Origin: CFX5 sp023384495
GTDB lineage: Bacteria; Chloroflexota; Anaerolineae; Caldilineales; Caldilineaceae
DNA length: 64,000 bases
Assembly (NCBI GenBank): GCA_048499455.1
Contig: JASNZV010000020.1
Location: 1-64,000, forward strand
Reading direction: 5' to 3'
Program-made: the position numbers and the translations under genes
Part shown: positions 17,183 to 24,688 of the stretch, in pieces
How positions within the stretch are numbered: position 1 is the first letter of the stretch
How the letters are laid out: the number at the start of each line of letters is the position of its first letter
The notes under the pieces: model-generated
What the model saw: only the letters and a program-made list of their open reading frames with translations
Told to the model about the DNA's origin: nothing
Database searches by the model: none

Positions 17183-17773
17183 ATGATCCGCATGGTGCGT
17201 GGACAGGCACAGGCTGTTGGCAAAGACTATGTGGTGGTGGACATGGGCGGCATCGCTGGCGGCGTGGCTCTGCGCCTTTTTGTCCCGGAACCAACCGCGG
17301 CTCAGACGCAAATTGGCGCCACCGTCGTGCTTCATACGCACCTGCATGTGCGCGAAGATGCGCTCACCCTGTATGGCTTTCTCTCAGATGACGAGCTGGC
17401 CATGTTTGAATTGTTGTTGAGCGTCAGCGGCGTTGGGCCGAGAGTTGCACTCTCAACCCTCAGCGTGTTGACGCCTGACGCCCTGCGGCTGGCCTTGGCC
17501 AATGACGAGCCGGCGATTGTGGCCCGCGTCCCCGGAATTGGAAAGCGCACGGCCCAGAAGATTGTACTTGAGTTAAGAGACAAGGTGCAACCCGCTGCAG
17601 GGGGCCTGGCGGCGTTCGCCCAAATGACCGACACCGACAGTGAAGTGATCGAGGCGCTGACCGCGTTGGGCTACAGCGTGGTCGAGGCGCAGCGCGCGGT
17701 TCAGAAGCTGCCCGCAGATGTGGTAGGGGTGGAAGAACGGCTGCGGCTGGCGTTGAGCCAATTTGGGGGATAA
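17183..17773 (+). CDS. ruvA: Holliday junction branch-migration protein RuvA
   Basis: The 196-residue junction-binding subunit has the N-terminal OB-fold (MIRMVRGQAQAVGKDYVVVD, LHVREDALTLYGF), two helix-hairpin-helix motifs (LLLSVSGVGPRVALSTLS and VARVPGIGKRTAQKIVLEL), and a C-terminal RuvB-binding three-helix domain (SEVIEALTALGYSVVEAQRA). The frame opens at 17156, but the conserved N-terminus fixes ATG 17183, although its ribosome binding site is weak. Length is typical. Confidence 0.95.
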   Translation: MIRMVRGQAQAVGKDYVVVDMGGIAGGVALRLFVPEPTAAQTQIGATVVLHTHLHVREDALTLYGFLSDDELAMFELLLSVSGVGPRVALSTLSVLTPDALRLALANDEPAIVARVPGIGKRTAQKIVLELRDKVQPAAGGLAAFAQMTDTDSEVIEALTALGYSVVEAQRAVQKLPADVVGVEERLRLALSQFGG

Positions 17774-17796
17774 TGGTGGGTCAGCCTTTGATGAAC

Positions 17797-17825
17797 TTGG
17801 ACTTTGTGAGGGGTTGTGTTATCAT
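17797..17825 (+). promoter_or_regulatory. Promoter for tRNA-Thr
   Basis: TTGGAC (17797-17802) and TATCAT (17820-17825) are separated by 17 nt, placing transcription start about 9 nt before the mature tRNA. The -35 is only partly consensus. Confidence 0.45.
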
Positions 17826-17840
17826 TATGGATACGAATTC

Positions 17841-17913
17841 GCCGCTGTAGCTCAGCAGGTAGAGCGGTGCTCTCGTAAAGCACAGGTCATCGGTTCAAGC
17901 CCGATCAGCGGCT
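17841..17913 (+). tRNA. tRNA-Thr (anticodon CGT)
   Basis: A complete 73-nt cloverleaf can be drawn. The acceptor stem is GCCGCTG/CAGCGGC, the D-arm is GCTC-AGCAGGTA-GAGC, and the anticodon arm is GTGCT-CTCGTAA-AGCAC with anticodon CGT at positions 34-36. The variable loop is AGGTC and the T-arm is ATCGG-TTCAAGC-CCGAT. Discriminator base T; the CCA end is not encoded. It reads ACG threonine codons. A terminator follows within 5 nt. Confidence 0.95.
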
Positions 17914-17917
17914 CTGA

Positions 17918-17950
17918 AGTGCTCTGCCACAAATGGCAGAGCACTTTTTT
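17918..17950 (+). terminator. Intrinsic terminator after tRNA-Thr
   Basis: A perfect 12-bp stem (AGTGCTCTGCCA/TGGCAGAGCACT) with a CAAA loop is followed by six T, directly after the tRNA. Confidence 0.93.
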
Positions 17951-17958
17951 GTCCAGCA

Positions 17959-18055
17959 TATACTGCGGTTGCTTTGAAAACCGGACTTTGCGAAGACGCC
18001 TACTCCTGCGAATAATTCCGATTTTCAAACAGAGCTCAGTATAGCTTGCTGAAGC
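17959..18055. repeat. Dispersed palindromic repeat, copy A
   Basis: CTGCGGTTGCTTTGAAAA at the left and TTTTCAAACAGAGCTCAGTATAG at the right frame a non-coding block of about 95 bp. The same end sequences recur at 25565-25672 with a different middle, which defines a small repeat family with partly complementary ends (TTTGAAAA/TTTTCAAA). Confidence 0.6.
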
Positions 18056-18088
18056 TTGCGCTAAATACTCGCCGACAGCAGCGCATCT

Positions 18089-19078
18089 TTACACCAACCC
18101 TTTCAACAACGCGCCAAAGGTCATGCTATCAATATTCGCTCCACAGACAATGACACCCACACGCTTGCCACGGAGCCGCTGACGCAGAGGCCCACAGAGG
18201 GCGGCGGTGGCGGCTGCCCCAGCCGGTTCAACTGCAAGCTTCATGCTGGAAAAGAGCAGAGCCATAGCCTGGCGTAGCTCATCATCGCTCACCAAGACCA
18301 CCTCATCGACAAAACGCCTGCACAGTTCAAAACTGTAGGGCAATGTCATCGGCGCTCCCAAGCTGTCGGCAATCGTCTGCACGGCGGGGATCGATTGGGG
18401 AGAGCCGGCGGCAAGGCTACGATACATGGCATCGGCGCCTGTCGGCTCTACACCATAGACCAAACAGCGCGGCTGCACCTGTTTGAGCGCAGTCGCCATA
18501 CCGGCAATCAACCCGCCACCACCAATCGGGATGATGACAGCGTCCAGTTCGCCAACCTGTGTGGCGAATTCGAGTCCGATGGTTGCGGTCCCTAAAATGG
18601 TAAATGGACCCTCAAACGGGTGTACAAATATGCGTTTTTCGGCTTCCTGAATTTCTTCGACACGGATAAACGCATCCTGAACATTCTCAGCAAAGACAAT
18701 TTCCGCCCCATAGCGTCGACATTCTGCCACTCGAAAGGGGTTAGCGGTTTTGGGCATGACCACCTTGGCGCTCGCGCCCAGCAATTGCGCGGCATAGGCC
18801 ACGGCGATTGCATGATTGCCGGCGCTCACCGCCGTAACCCCATGCGCCAATGCGGCTGGCTCCAAGTTGCGCATGACCGTCAGCGCACCACGCGGCTTGA
18901 AGCTGCCCGTATATTGGAAGAGTTCAAGTTTGAGCAGAACTTCTGTCTCTTCGCCAATCGCTTCCGCCAATGCGGGGCCCCGCCAGCGCCATACCGGTGT
19001 CTCGGTGATGAGATCGGCCAAGGCGCGGCGCGCAGCCCGTATTGAGTCGAGGGCAGGTATTTCTCCATAATTGGTCAT
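18089..19078 (-). CDS. PLP-dependent threonine/serine dehydratase
   Basis: The 329-residue fold-type II PLP enzyme deaminates threonine or serine to a 2-oxo acid and ammonia. The PLP lysine is in YTGSFKPRGA, the Asn loop is VSAGNHAIAVAYAA, and the phosphate loop is PIGGGGLIAG. There is no C-terminal ACT regulatory domain, so it is the short catabolic or racemase-like form and not allosteric IlvA. ATG 19078 has AAGGA 9-13 nt upstream. Serine racemase or a hydroxyaspartate dehydratase cannot be excluded. Confidence 0.88.
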   Translation of the reverse strand: MTNYGEIPALDSIRAARRALADLITETPVWRWRGPALAEAIGEETEVLLKLELFQYTGSFKPRGALTVMRNLEPAALAHGVTAVSAGNHAIAVAYAAQLLGASAKVVMPKTANPFRVAECRRYGAEIVFAENVQDAFIRVEEIQEAEKRIFVHPFEGPFTILGTATIGLEFATQVGELDAVIIPIGGGGLIAGMATALKQVQPRCLVYGVEPTGADAMYRSLAAGSPQSIPAVQTIADSLGAPMTLPYSFELCRRFVDEVVLVSDDELRQAMALLFSSMKLAVEPAGAAATAALCGPLRQRLRGKRVGVIVCGANIDSMTFGALLKGLV

Positions 19079-19098
19079 CACCCCGTTCCTTTATGGTT

Positions 19099-19140
19099 GT
19101 TCTGGCAAGAAGCTAACGTCGGTTGACTTCTTGCCAGAAC
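19099..19140. promoter_or_regulatory. 14-bp inverted repeat upstream of the dehydratase
   Basis: GTTCTGGCAAGAAG and its exact complement CTTCTTGCCAGAAC flank a 14-nt centre, about 20 nt before the dehydratase start. It could be an operator or an mRNA hairpin in the leader. In the same gap, TTGACA (19173) and TATAAT (19206) point towards the plus-strand regulator but are 27 nt apart. Confidence 0.5.
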
Positions 19141-19307
19141 CTGGCATTCAGACAAATGTAAGTTGTGACCCGTTGACAAGCGGCGGAAGTCGCCATAAGA
19201 TAGGGTATAATTGTTTCGACTCAGTTGCAAAATGGTTGCAGTTTGTAGAACGGGTTTGAGCAGCCTCCACGCTTGCCTGGTATGTAAAGGATAAACCTAC
19301 AGCGCCT

Positions 19308-20042
19308 ATGAACCACACCGCCACAGAACGCCCGGCCTCTCAGAACCAATCGATCAAGGTGCTGATCGCTGAAGATGATGCAGCGTTGCGGCAGCTCTTG
19401 TCTGTGAGCCTAAAGCACGATGGGTATCAAGTATATACTGCTAAAAATGGACAGGAGGCAATGGAACGTTTTGCAGAACAAGCGATGGATGTGATCCTGC
19501 TTGATGTTGCCATGCCTGTGATGGATGGCTTTGATGTGTGCACTGAGCTGCGCAAAAAGAGTGATGTGCCAATAATTTTTATTACAGCCCAATCCCGCAT
19601 TGATGATTTGGTGCTGGGCATCGAACTGGGCGCAGATAGCTATTTGCGCAAATCCTTTTCCATTCAGGAATTGCGCGCCCGCATTCAGGCCGTTTTGCGA
19701 CGGATGAGGCAGAGCGCACACCACCATGAGCATCACGTCCTTTCCGCGCGTGATCTTTCACTTGACACCAAAAACATGGTGGTGACATTGCGGAGTGAAC
19801 CCGTTACCCTTACGCCAACTGAATTTCGTTTGCTAAGTTATTTAATGCAGAACCCCGACCGATTGCTCACCAAGCTAGAGGTGCAGACTGCGGTCTGGGC
19901 TTATGAGTCTTCAGATGATGTCAATTTTATCCGCGTTACCATCCGCCGGCTGCGCAGCAAGATTGAAGACGACCCCGCCAATCCCCGCTATATCAAGACG
20001 GTGCATGGATTGGGCTATCTGTTTTCCACTACCCTTTCGTAG
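19308..20042 (+). CDS. OmpR/PhoB-type response regulator (orphan)
   Basis: The 244-residue protein has receiver motifs VLIAEDDAALR, phospho-Asp in LLDVAMPVMDG, Thr in IIFITAQ and Lys in YLRKSF, then a winged helix (TLTPTEFRLLSYLM, LTKLEVQTAVWAYE, IRVTIRRLRSKIEDDP, TVHGLGYLF). The usual cis-proline after the receiver Lys is replaced by Ser (KSF), an uncommon change that may alter switching. No sensor kinase is adjacent. Its target genes are unknown. Confidence 0.9.
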   Translation: MNHTATERPASQNQSIKVLIAEDDAALRQLLSVSLKHDGYQVYTAKNGQEAMERFAEQAMDVILLDVAMPVMDGFDVCTELRKKSDVPIIFITAQSRIDDLVLGIELGADSYLRKSFSIQELRARIQAVLRRMRQSAHHHEHHVLSARDLSLDTKNMVVTLRSEPVTLTPTEFRLLSYLMQNPDRLLTKLEVQTAVWAYESSDDVNFIRVTIRRLRSKIEDDPANPRYIKTVHGLGYLFSTTLS

Positions 20043-20068
20043 CGCCACGCCCGAATCGCCTATCCGGA

Positions 20069-21853
20069 TTATAGCCACTCTTCCAATTCGGCCACCGACG
20101 CAAGCACCAGGTCTGCCTCGTGCATCTCTTCGGCGCGGCCCAAGCCGGTAAGGACGCCCGCCGTCGCCATCTCCATGGCGCGTGCGGCGCGCAGATTTAC
20201 GTCTGTATCACTCACCATGAGCAACTGTGCGGGCTGTAAGTTGAGCTGCTCGGCGATGGTGGCCAGCCCTTCGCTATGTGGCAAAAAGTTGCGCATTGCT
20301 TCACGGCTCACCACCACGGCAAAGATCTGCTTGTCAAAATGAGCGCATTGTAGAAAATGTTCCACCGTGGCCAGTTCGCGTGTAGAGATAAGCGCTAGCC
20401 GGTAGCTCTGTGCAAGTTGGGGCAACGTGGCTTCGGCGTCAGCGAGAGGCGTCATCTGCGCTGCCGGCGGGTAGCCTCGCAGCATGTCAAGTAGAATCCG
20501 AAGACGCCGCAATCGGGAGCTTTGATACCAACCGAATCGCCATAACTGGCTGACCAGAAAGTTGATCGCGCCTTCCAACGCGATCATGACCCGACGGGCG
20601 ATCTGGCGCCGTTGCTCTGCCGTGGCCACCCGTTCAAGCCAATAGAAGTAGCTGACGGCCCAGCGCGTCGCTCGCCAGTCGGGGGCAGCCAGCACGCCAT
20701 CCAGATCGAAGATGATCCCTTCGACCTTGCGCCCGGCGATCAGGCCTGGGATGCGCACAGTGCTCTGTACGGCGCGCTGAGGAGCAAACGGTTCCTGATC
20801 TAGCAATTTGCGATAGACATATATAAACAGAATGCGCGCGCTGGCCATCACCGGAGAGGCGAGCAACACGCCCAAAACGCCAAAAACCAACGCGCCGGCA
20901 ATAATGCCGACAAAGGCGACGCCGGGATGTAGTTTGACGCGGCCACCCACCAACTTTGGCACCAAATAGATGCTCTCAAATTGCGCGATCACCATGTAGA
21001 TGACCATGACGATCAGCGCAAAGGTGACGTTGCCGCCGGGCAAGCGCAGCCAGGTGGAGCCTTGGAAGAGCGCCAGCGCGGTGCCGATGGTCCCGCTGAT
21101 GCCGTTGCCTACACCCGGCATAAATTCCATCAGCCCGGCGAGCACGGCCAGGCCGCCGGCATTGGGCATCCCCACAATTGTCAGCGGCACCCACGCAATG
21201 ATGCCCACGACCACGGCTAACAAGATCTGGCCGCGCAGAAAGGCTTGCCATGTCTGGCTAAGTTCCTCGGCCAATCTGCGCGCATCCTCCTGATAATCAA
21301 CGGGGATCTGCTCGTAAATCGAACGGCGCAGCTTGTGCAGATCGGTGAGTAACCAGAAATTGAGCACCAACACATAAAGCACTTGCAACACACTATAGGT
21401 GACGTTGCGAAAAAGCGAGAATGGATTAGCTGTCGCCAGCAAGACATTCTGAAGCCCATCGGCGACTTGCTGAAAAATGACATCAGGCGACAGATCAAAA
21501 TCGCCAAAAGTCACCAACAGCCCCGTGCTCGTCGTCTGAAGCTGGGCGATCAGGTCTTCGATGGTCTGTTGGAGCGATGCAAAGAGTGTGAGCGCGCGTG
21601 GGATAAAAAAGGCTGGCGTTACCGCGACCAGCGTTAACAACAACATATAGAGAACAACCACCGCTGTCCGCCGCGCCCACCCGGTCTGTCGCTGGAGCCA
21701 GTTAACCGGGTAACTGAGGATGAAAGCCAACAGCAGGGCGACAATCGTCGGTGCGATCATGGCCCGAAAGGTGATGATCAGCACCAAAAAGATGATCACC
21801 AACGTGGCGGAGATGATGACCTTGGTTACGTTATTCCAGCGGCGCGAGGGCAT
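20069..21853 (-). CDS. AI-2E/PerM-family permease fused to a HAD-like hydrolase domain
   Basis: The 594-residue protein has two modules. Residues 1 to about 350 form an AI-2E/PerM (UPF0118) permease with about eight membrane segments (for example VIISATLVIIFLVLIITF, MVIYMVIAQFESIYLVPKLVG) and the conserved PGVGNGI-like and HPGVAFVGIIAGALVFGVLGVLLASP regions. Residues 377 to 594 carry HAD motifs: IIFDLDGVL (motif I), ALISTRE (motif II Ser/Thr) and LLMVSDTDVNLRAA (motif IV). The HAD part would face the cytoplasm. PerM relatives export small molecules or sodium, and the HAD partner suggests linked dephosphorylation, which is inference. Gene order lepB then this gene, 83 nt apart, suggests co-transcription. 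Confidence 0.85.
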   Translation of the reverse strand: MPSRRWNNVTKVIISATLVIIFLVLIITFRAMIAPTIVALLLAFILSYPVNWLQRQTGWARRTAVVVLYMLLLTLVAVTPAFFIPRALTLFASLQQTIEDLIAQLQTTSTGLLVTFGDFDLSPDVIFQQVADGLQNVLLATANPFSLFRNVTYSVLQVLYVLVLNFWLLTDLHKLRRSIYEQIPVDYQEDARRLAEELSQTWQAFLRGQILLAVVVGIIAWVPLTIVGMPNAGGLAVLAGLMEFMPGVGNGISGTIGTALALFQGSTWLRLPGGNVTFALIVMVIYMVIAQFESIYLVPKLVGGRVKLHPGVAFVGIIAGALVFGVLGVLLASPVMASARILFIYVYRKLLDQEPFAPQRAVQSTVRIPGLIAGRKVEGIIFDLDGVLAAPDWRATRWAVSYFYWLERVATAEQRRQIARRVMIALEGAINFLVSQLWRFGWYQSSRLRRLRILLDMLRGYPPAAQMTPLADAEATLPQLAQSYRLALISTRELATVEHFLQCAHFDKQIFAVVVSREAMRNFLPHSEGLATIAEQLNLQPAQLLMVSDTDVNLRAARAMEMATAGVLTGLGRAEEMHEADLVLASVAELEEWL

Positions 21854-21936
21854 GAGTTTGTAGCGGGATGCGGGAGCTAGGGCACACCAGGGCGCAAAGA
21901 CAATGGGCGGTTACGGGCAGCGCATCATCTCATTGT

Positions 21937-22536
21937 CTATTGCCCGAAAACGGTAAATTGATTGAGCGGCCAGTAGCGCAGCCAGACCCGACCCACAATG
22001 TACTCTCGTGGGATCGGCCCAAACGAGCGGCTGTCATTGCTGTTGCCACGGTTGTCACCCAGCACAAAGTATTGCAACGGCTCCAGGCGTAGGGGTGGCA
22101 TGTCTTGAAAACTGAGGTCGTGTGGAAAGGGCTCAGGGATCGGCTCGCCATTGACAAACACAAGTCCATCACGCAGCGCTACCGTCTCGCCCGGCAGGCC
22201 GACCACCCGCTTGACCAACATCTCATCCATCCGTGGCAGATTGATCACCACAATATCACCTCGCTGCGGTGGATGGAGCCGGTAACTCAGTTTGTCGATG
22301 ATCAGTCGCTGATACTGCGACAGATTTGGCTCCATGCTCTGCCCATACACCACAGTGGCCTGCGCCAAAAAGAGATGAACGACAAGCGCCAACACCAGCG
22401 CCGGCGCAACCACCTGCACCAGCTCACGCAGCCAGACCATCCACAACGATACAGGGTGTACCGCCGGCTCGGTCTCCTCGGGCGTTGGCTCACCAGGGTG
22501 CTGCATGTCATGGCGATGCGGAAATTCATGCGACAT
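21937..22536 (-). CDS. lepB: Signal peptidase I
   Basis: The 199-residue membrane-bound serine protease removes signal peptides on the outer face of the membrane. It has one N-terminal membrane segment (VVAPALVLALVVHLFL), then box B with catalytic Ser in GQSMEPNL, box D with catalytic Lys in LVKRVVGLPGE, and box E GDNRGNSNDSR. The frame is open up to 22599, but that lies inside the promoter; ATG 22536 is chosen because it lies after the inferred transcription start and has AGGAAGG some 11-17 nt upstream. It would process the large secreted proteins encoded further on. Confidence 0.93.
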   Translation of the reverse strand: MSHEFPHRHDMQHPGEPTPEETEPAVHPVSLWMVWLRELVQVVAPALVLALVVHLFLAQATVVYGQSMEPNLSQYQRLIIDKLSYRLHPPQRGDIVVINLPRMDEMLVKRVVGLPGETVALRDGLVFVNGEPIPEPFPHDLSFQDMPPLRLEPLQYFVLGDNRGNSNDSRSFGPIPREYIVGRVWLRYWPLNQFTVFGQ

Positions 22537-22571
22537 TGCTCTTCTCACCTTCCTCATGTCATTGTCCGCAC

Positions 22572-22599
22572 AGTATAGTAGGGAGAGTCGATTTGTCAA
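22572..22599 (-). promoter_or_regulatory. Sigma-70-type promoter for lepB
   Basis: On the minus strand TTGACA (22599-22594) and TATACT (22577-22572) are separated by 16 nt, giving a start near 22565, about 29 nt before the lepB ATG. Confidence 0.75.
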
Positions 22600-22685
22600 A
22601 ATCTTAAGATGAGATCAAGGGCATTCTCACGGCTAGCGCAGCCCAAGGAGATAACCCAGGGGCTGATGCTGTGCTCTCAGGTTCG

Positions 22686-22714
22686 TTGACAGCATACCTG
22701 AGCCGCGCTACAAT
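22686..22714 (+). promoter_or_regulatory. Promoter of the ECF transporter operon
   Basis: TTGACA (22686-22691) and TACAAT (22709-22714) have a 17-nt spacer. The predicted start, about 7 nt after the -10, coincides with the ATG at 22721, so the first cistron would be leaderless. Confidence 0.75.
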
Positions 22715-22720
22715 AGCGCT

Positions 22721-22873
22721 ATGAAAATGCCCTTTCTCGGGATCGACCTACTCCTTGATCCGACCGCACGCTGGCCCCATGTGGAATGCCCACCGACCCC
22801 CGTCTCACCCTCGCCAGATGACGAAGTTGCCTGGGCAGTCACGTTGACCTATCTACCTCCACCCAAACATTGA
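22721..22873 (+). CDS. Leaderless 50-codon ORF at head of ECF operon
   Basis: A 50-residue frame (starting MKMPFLGIDLLLDPTARWP, Pro-rich middle, ending YLPPPKH) starts at the predicted transcription start. Its TGA stop overlaps the TTG start of the fused EcfA gene (TTGA). This makes it a candidate leader peptide or small partner protein whose translation is coupled to the ATPase. I recognise no family. Support is positional: a strong promoter, no room for a ribosome binding site, and an exact stop/start overlap. Confidence 0.5.
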   Translation: MKMPFLGIDLLLDPTARWPHVECPPTPVSPSPDDEVAWAVTLTYLPPPKH

Positions 22874-24627
22874 GGCCGGTGTTGGACGCAATCATTCGCA
22901 TTGTACAGTTGCATCACACCTTTGACAGTGACGGGCCGCGCCCGACGCCAGCCCTGCGCGATATCAACCTGACGGTCCGCCAAGGGGAATATATTGCGAT
23001 CCTGGGGCACAACGGCTCCGGAAAGTCGACCCTGGCGCGCCATCTCAACGGTCTGCTCTTGCCTACGCAGGGCGACGTCTGGGTCAAGGAGTGGAACACC
23101 AAAGATCGGCGCCGCACGCTTGCTATTCGCGCAACGGTGGGGATGGTCTTCCAGACGCCCGACAATCAAATTGTGGCAACGATGGTTGAAGAAGATGTGG
23201 CGTTTGGCCCTGAAAACTTGGGTGTGCCCCGCAACGAAATGGTGCGACGCGTCGACCGGTCGCTGGCGCAGGTCAATATGCTGCCTTTTCGCCACCGTGC
23301 GCCGTATCGCCTGTCGGGTGGGCAAAAGCAACGCATCTGCATTGCCGGCGTGCTGGCCATGCAGCCTGAAGTGTTGGTGCTTGACGAGGCCACCGCGATG
23401 CTCGACCCACTGGGCCGCCAAGAGGTGTTGGCGATTGCCCAGCACCTCAACCACGAACAGGGGGTCACCGTGGTTGCCATCACCCACTTTATGCACGAGG
23501 CAATCCAGGCTGACCGCATCGTCGTGATGGCTGAAGGCAAAATTGTGCTTGAGGGGACGCCACGCCAACTCTTTCGCCAGGTGGAACAATTGCGCGCCTG
23601 GCAACTCGACATCCCTCCCATCGCCGACCTGGCGCTTGCCCTGCGCCAGAGCGACCCTAACTTCCCCACCGACATCCTCACCGTGGCAGAGATGGTGGAC
23701 GCGCTCACACAAAGACTACGAACTGGAGGCGTCCCCAGTCCCCAGTCGTCAGTCTCCAGTCTCCGCACCCCAACGCCTGTCATCACCACCCACAACCTGG
23801 CTCACTACTATATGCGGGGTACACCACTCGAGGTCAAGGCGATTGCCGATATTGACATGACCATTCACCGCGGCGAGATTGTGGGGATCATCGGCCAGAC
23901 CGGGTCGGGGAAGTCCACAGTGGTGCAACACTTCAACGGCCTGATGCTGCCCCACGAGGGCGAGGTCACCGTGCTGGGCCATTCGCTCAACGCCCCCAAA
24001 ATCGATCTGGTGGAGATTCGCCGGCGCGTTGGGCTGGTCTTTCAATTTCCCGAGGCGCAGCTCTTCGAGCAATATGTGGGCGACGACATTGCCTATGGCC
24101 CGCGCAACCTGAAGCTGAGCCGTGAAGATGTTCGGGCGCGGGTGCGCAAGGCCATGGCGGCCGTCGGGCTGGGTTTTGACGAATACAAGGATCGCCTCAC
24201 CTTTGCCCTCAGCGGCGGTCAAAAACGGCGAGTGGCGGTGGCCGGCGTGCTCGCCCTCGAGCCGGAAGTGCTGCTGCTCGACGAGCCAACCGCCGGCCTC
24301 GACCCCGCGGGGCGCCGCCAGTTGCTCGACCAGTTCTTGGCCCTGCACCGCCAGGGCGTCACCCTGGTGATCATCTCGCACAATATGGAGGAGCTGGCCG
24401 AAATCTGCCACCAGCTCTACGTCATTGCCGGCGGGCATACAGTGCTCGAAGGCCCGCCGGAAATCATCTTTGACGACCCAGCCCGGCTTCACGAACTGGG
24501 GCTGGACGTCCCCGCCGTCACCCAGGTCATGGAAGGATTGCGCCAGGCTGGCGTCCTTGGCCCAACCGACCGGGCCTACACCGTTGCGCAAGCGACGTCC
24601 ATCCTAAGGCCCCGGCTGTCCGTATGA
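22870..24627 (+). CDS. Fused ECF-transporter ATPase (EcfA1-EcfA2)
   Basis: The 585-residue protein contains both ATPase halves of an energy-coupling-factor vitamin importer in one chain. Half 1 has Walker A GHNGSGKST (about 46-54), Q-loop FQTPDNQ, signature LSGGQKQR (about 148) and Walker B VLVLDEATAMLDP. Half 2 has Walker A GQTGSGKST (about 342), Q-loop FQFPEAQ, signature LSGGQKRR (about 448) and Walker B VLLLDEPTAGLDP, ending in ISHNMEE. The linker is expanded by heptanucleotide repeats encoding a Ser/Pro-rich stretch. TTG 22870 overlaps the upstream short ORF stop; a GTG at 22879 is an alternative. Works with EcfT and an S component encoded next. Confidence 0.92.
   Translation: MRPVLDAIIRIVQLHHTFDSDGPRPTPALRDINLTVRQGEYIAILGHNGSGKSTLARHLNGLLLPTQGDVWVKEWNTKDRRRTLAIRATVGMVFQTPDNQIVATMVEEDVAFGPENLGVPRNEMVRRVDRSLAQVNMLPFRHRAPYRLSGGQKQRICIAGVLAMQPEVLVLDEATAMLDPLGRQEVLAIAQHLNHEQGVTVVAITHFMHEAIQADRIVVMAEGKIVLEGTPRQLFRQVEQLRAWQLDIPPIADLALALRQSDPNFPTDILTVAEMVDALTQRLRTGGVPSPQSSVSSLRTPTPVITTHNLAHYYMRGTPLEVKAIADIDMTIHRGEIVGIIGQTGSGKSTVVQHFNGLMLPHEGEVTVLGHSLNAPKIDLVEIRRRVGLVFQFPEAQLFEQYVGDDIAYGPRNLKLSREDVRARVRKAMAAVGLGFDEYKDRLTFALSGGQKRRVAVAGVLALEPEVLLLDEPTAGLDPAGRRQLLDQFLALHRQGVTLVIISHNMEELAEICHQLYVIAGGHTVLEGPPEIIFDDPARLHELGLDVPAVTQVMEGLRQAGVLGPTDRAYTVAQATSILRPRLSV
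23733..23764. repeat. Heptanucleotide repeats inside fused ecfA
   Basis: Iterated CCCCAGT and AGTCTCC units lie in the linker between the two ATPase domains and are translated in frame as a short Ser/Pro/Gln stretch. The same unit family occurs inside rarA at 28859-28918. Confidence 0.65.
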
Positions 24628-24688
24628 GGGGTTGATCGCGCCGGCCAGGCCGTGTGTGATCGAACTGTAGATAGGGTACAGGAGATTG

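Noticed and set aside
17841..19078. Functional link between tRNA-Thr and the threonine dehydratase (T-box or similar)
   Set aside because: The genes are on opposite strands, the tRNA has its own promoter and terminator, and no T-box features (GGUGG-containing antiterminator) are seen before the dehydratase.
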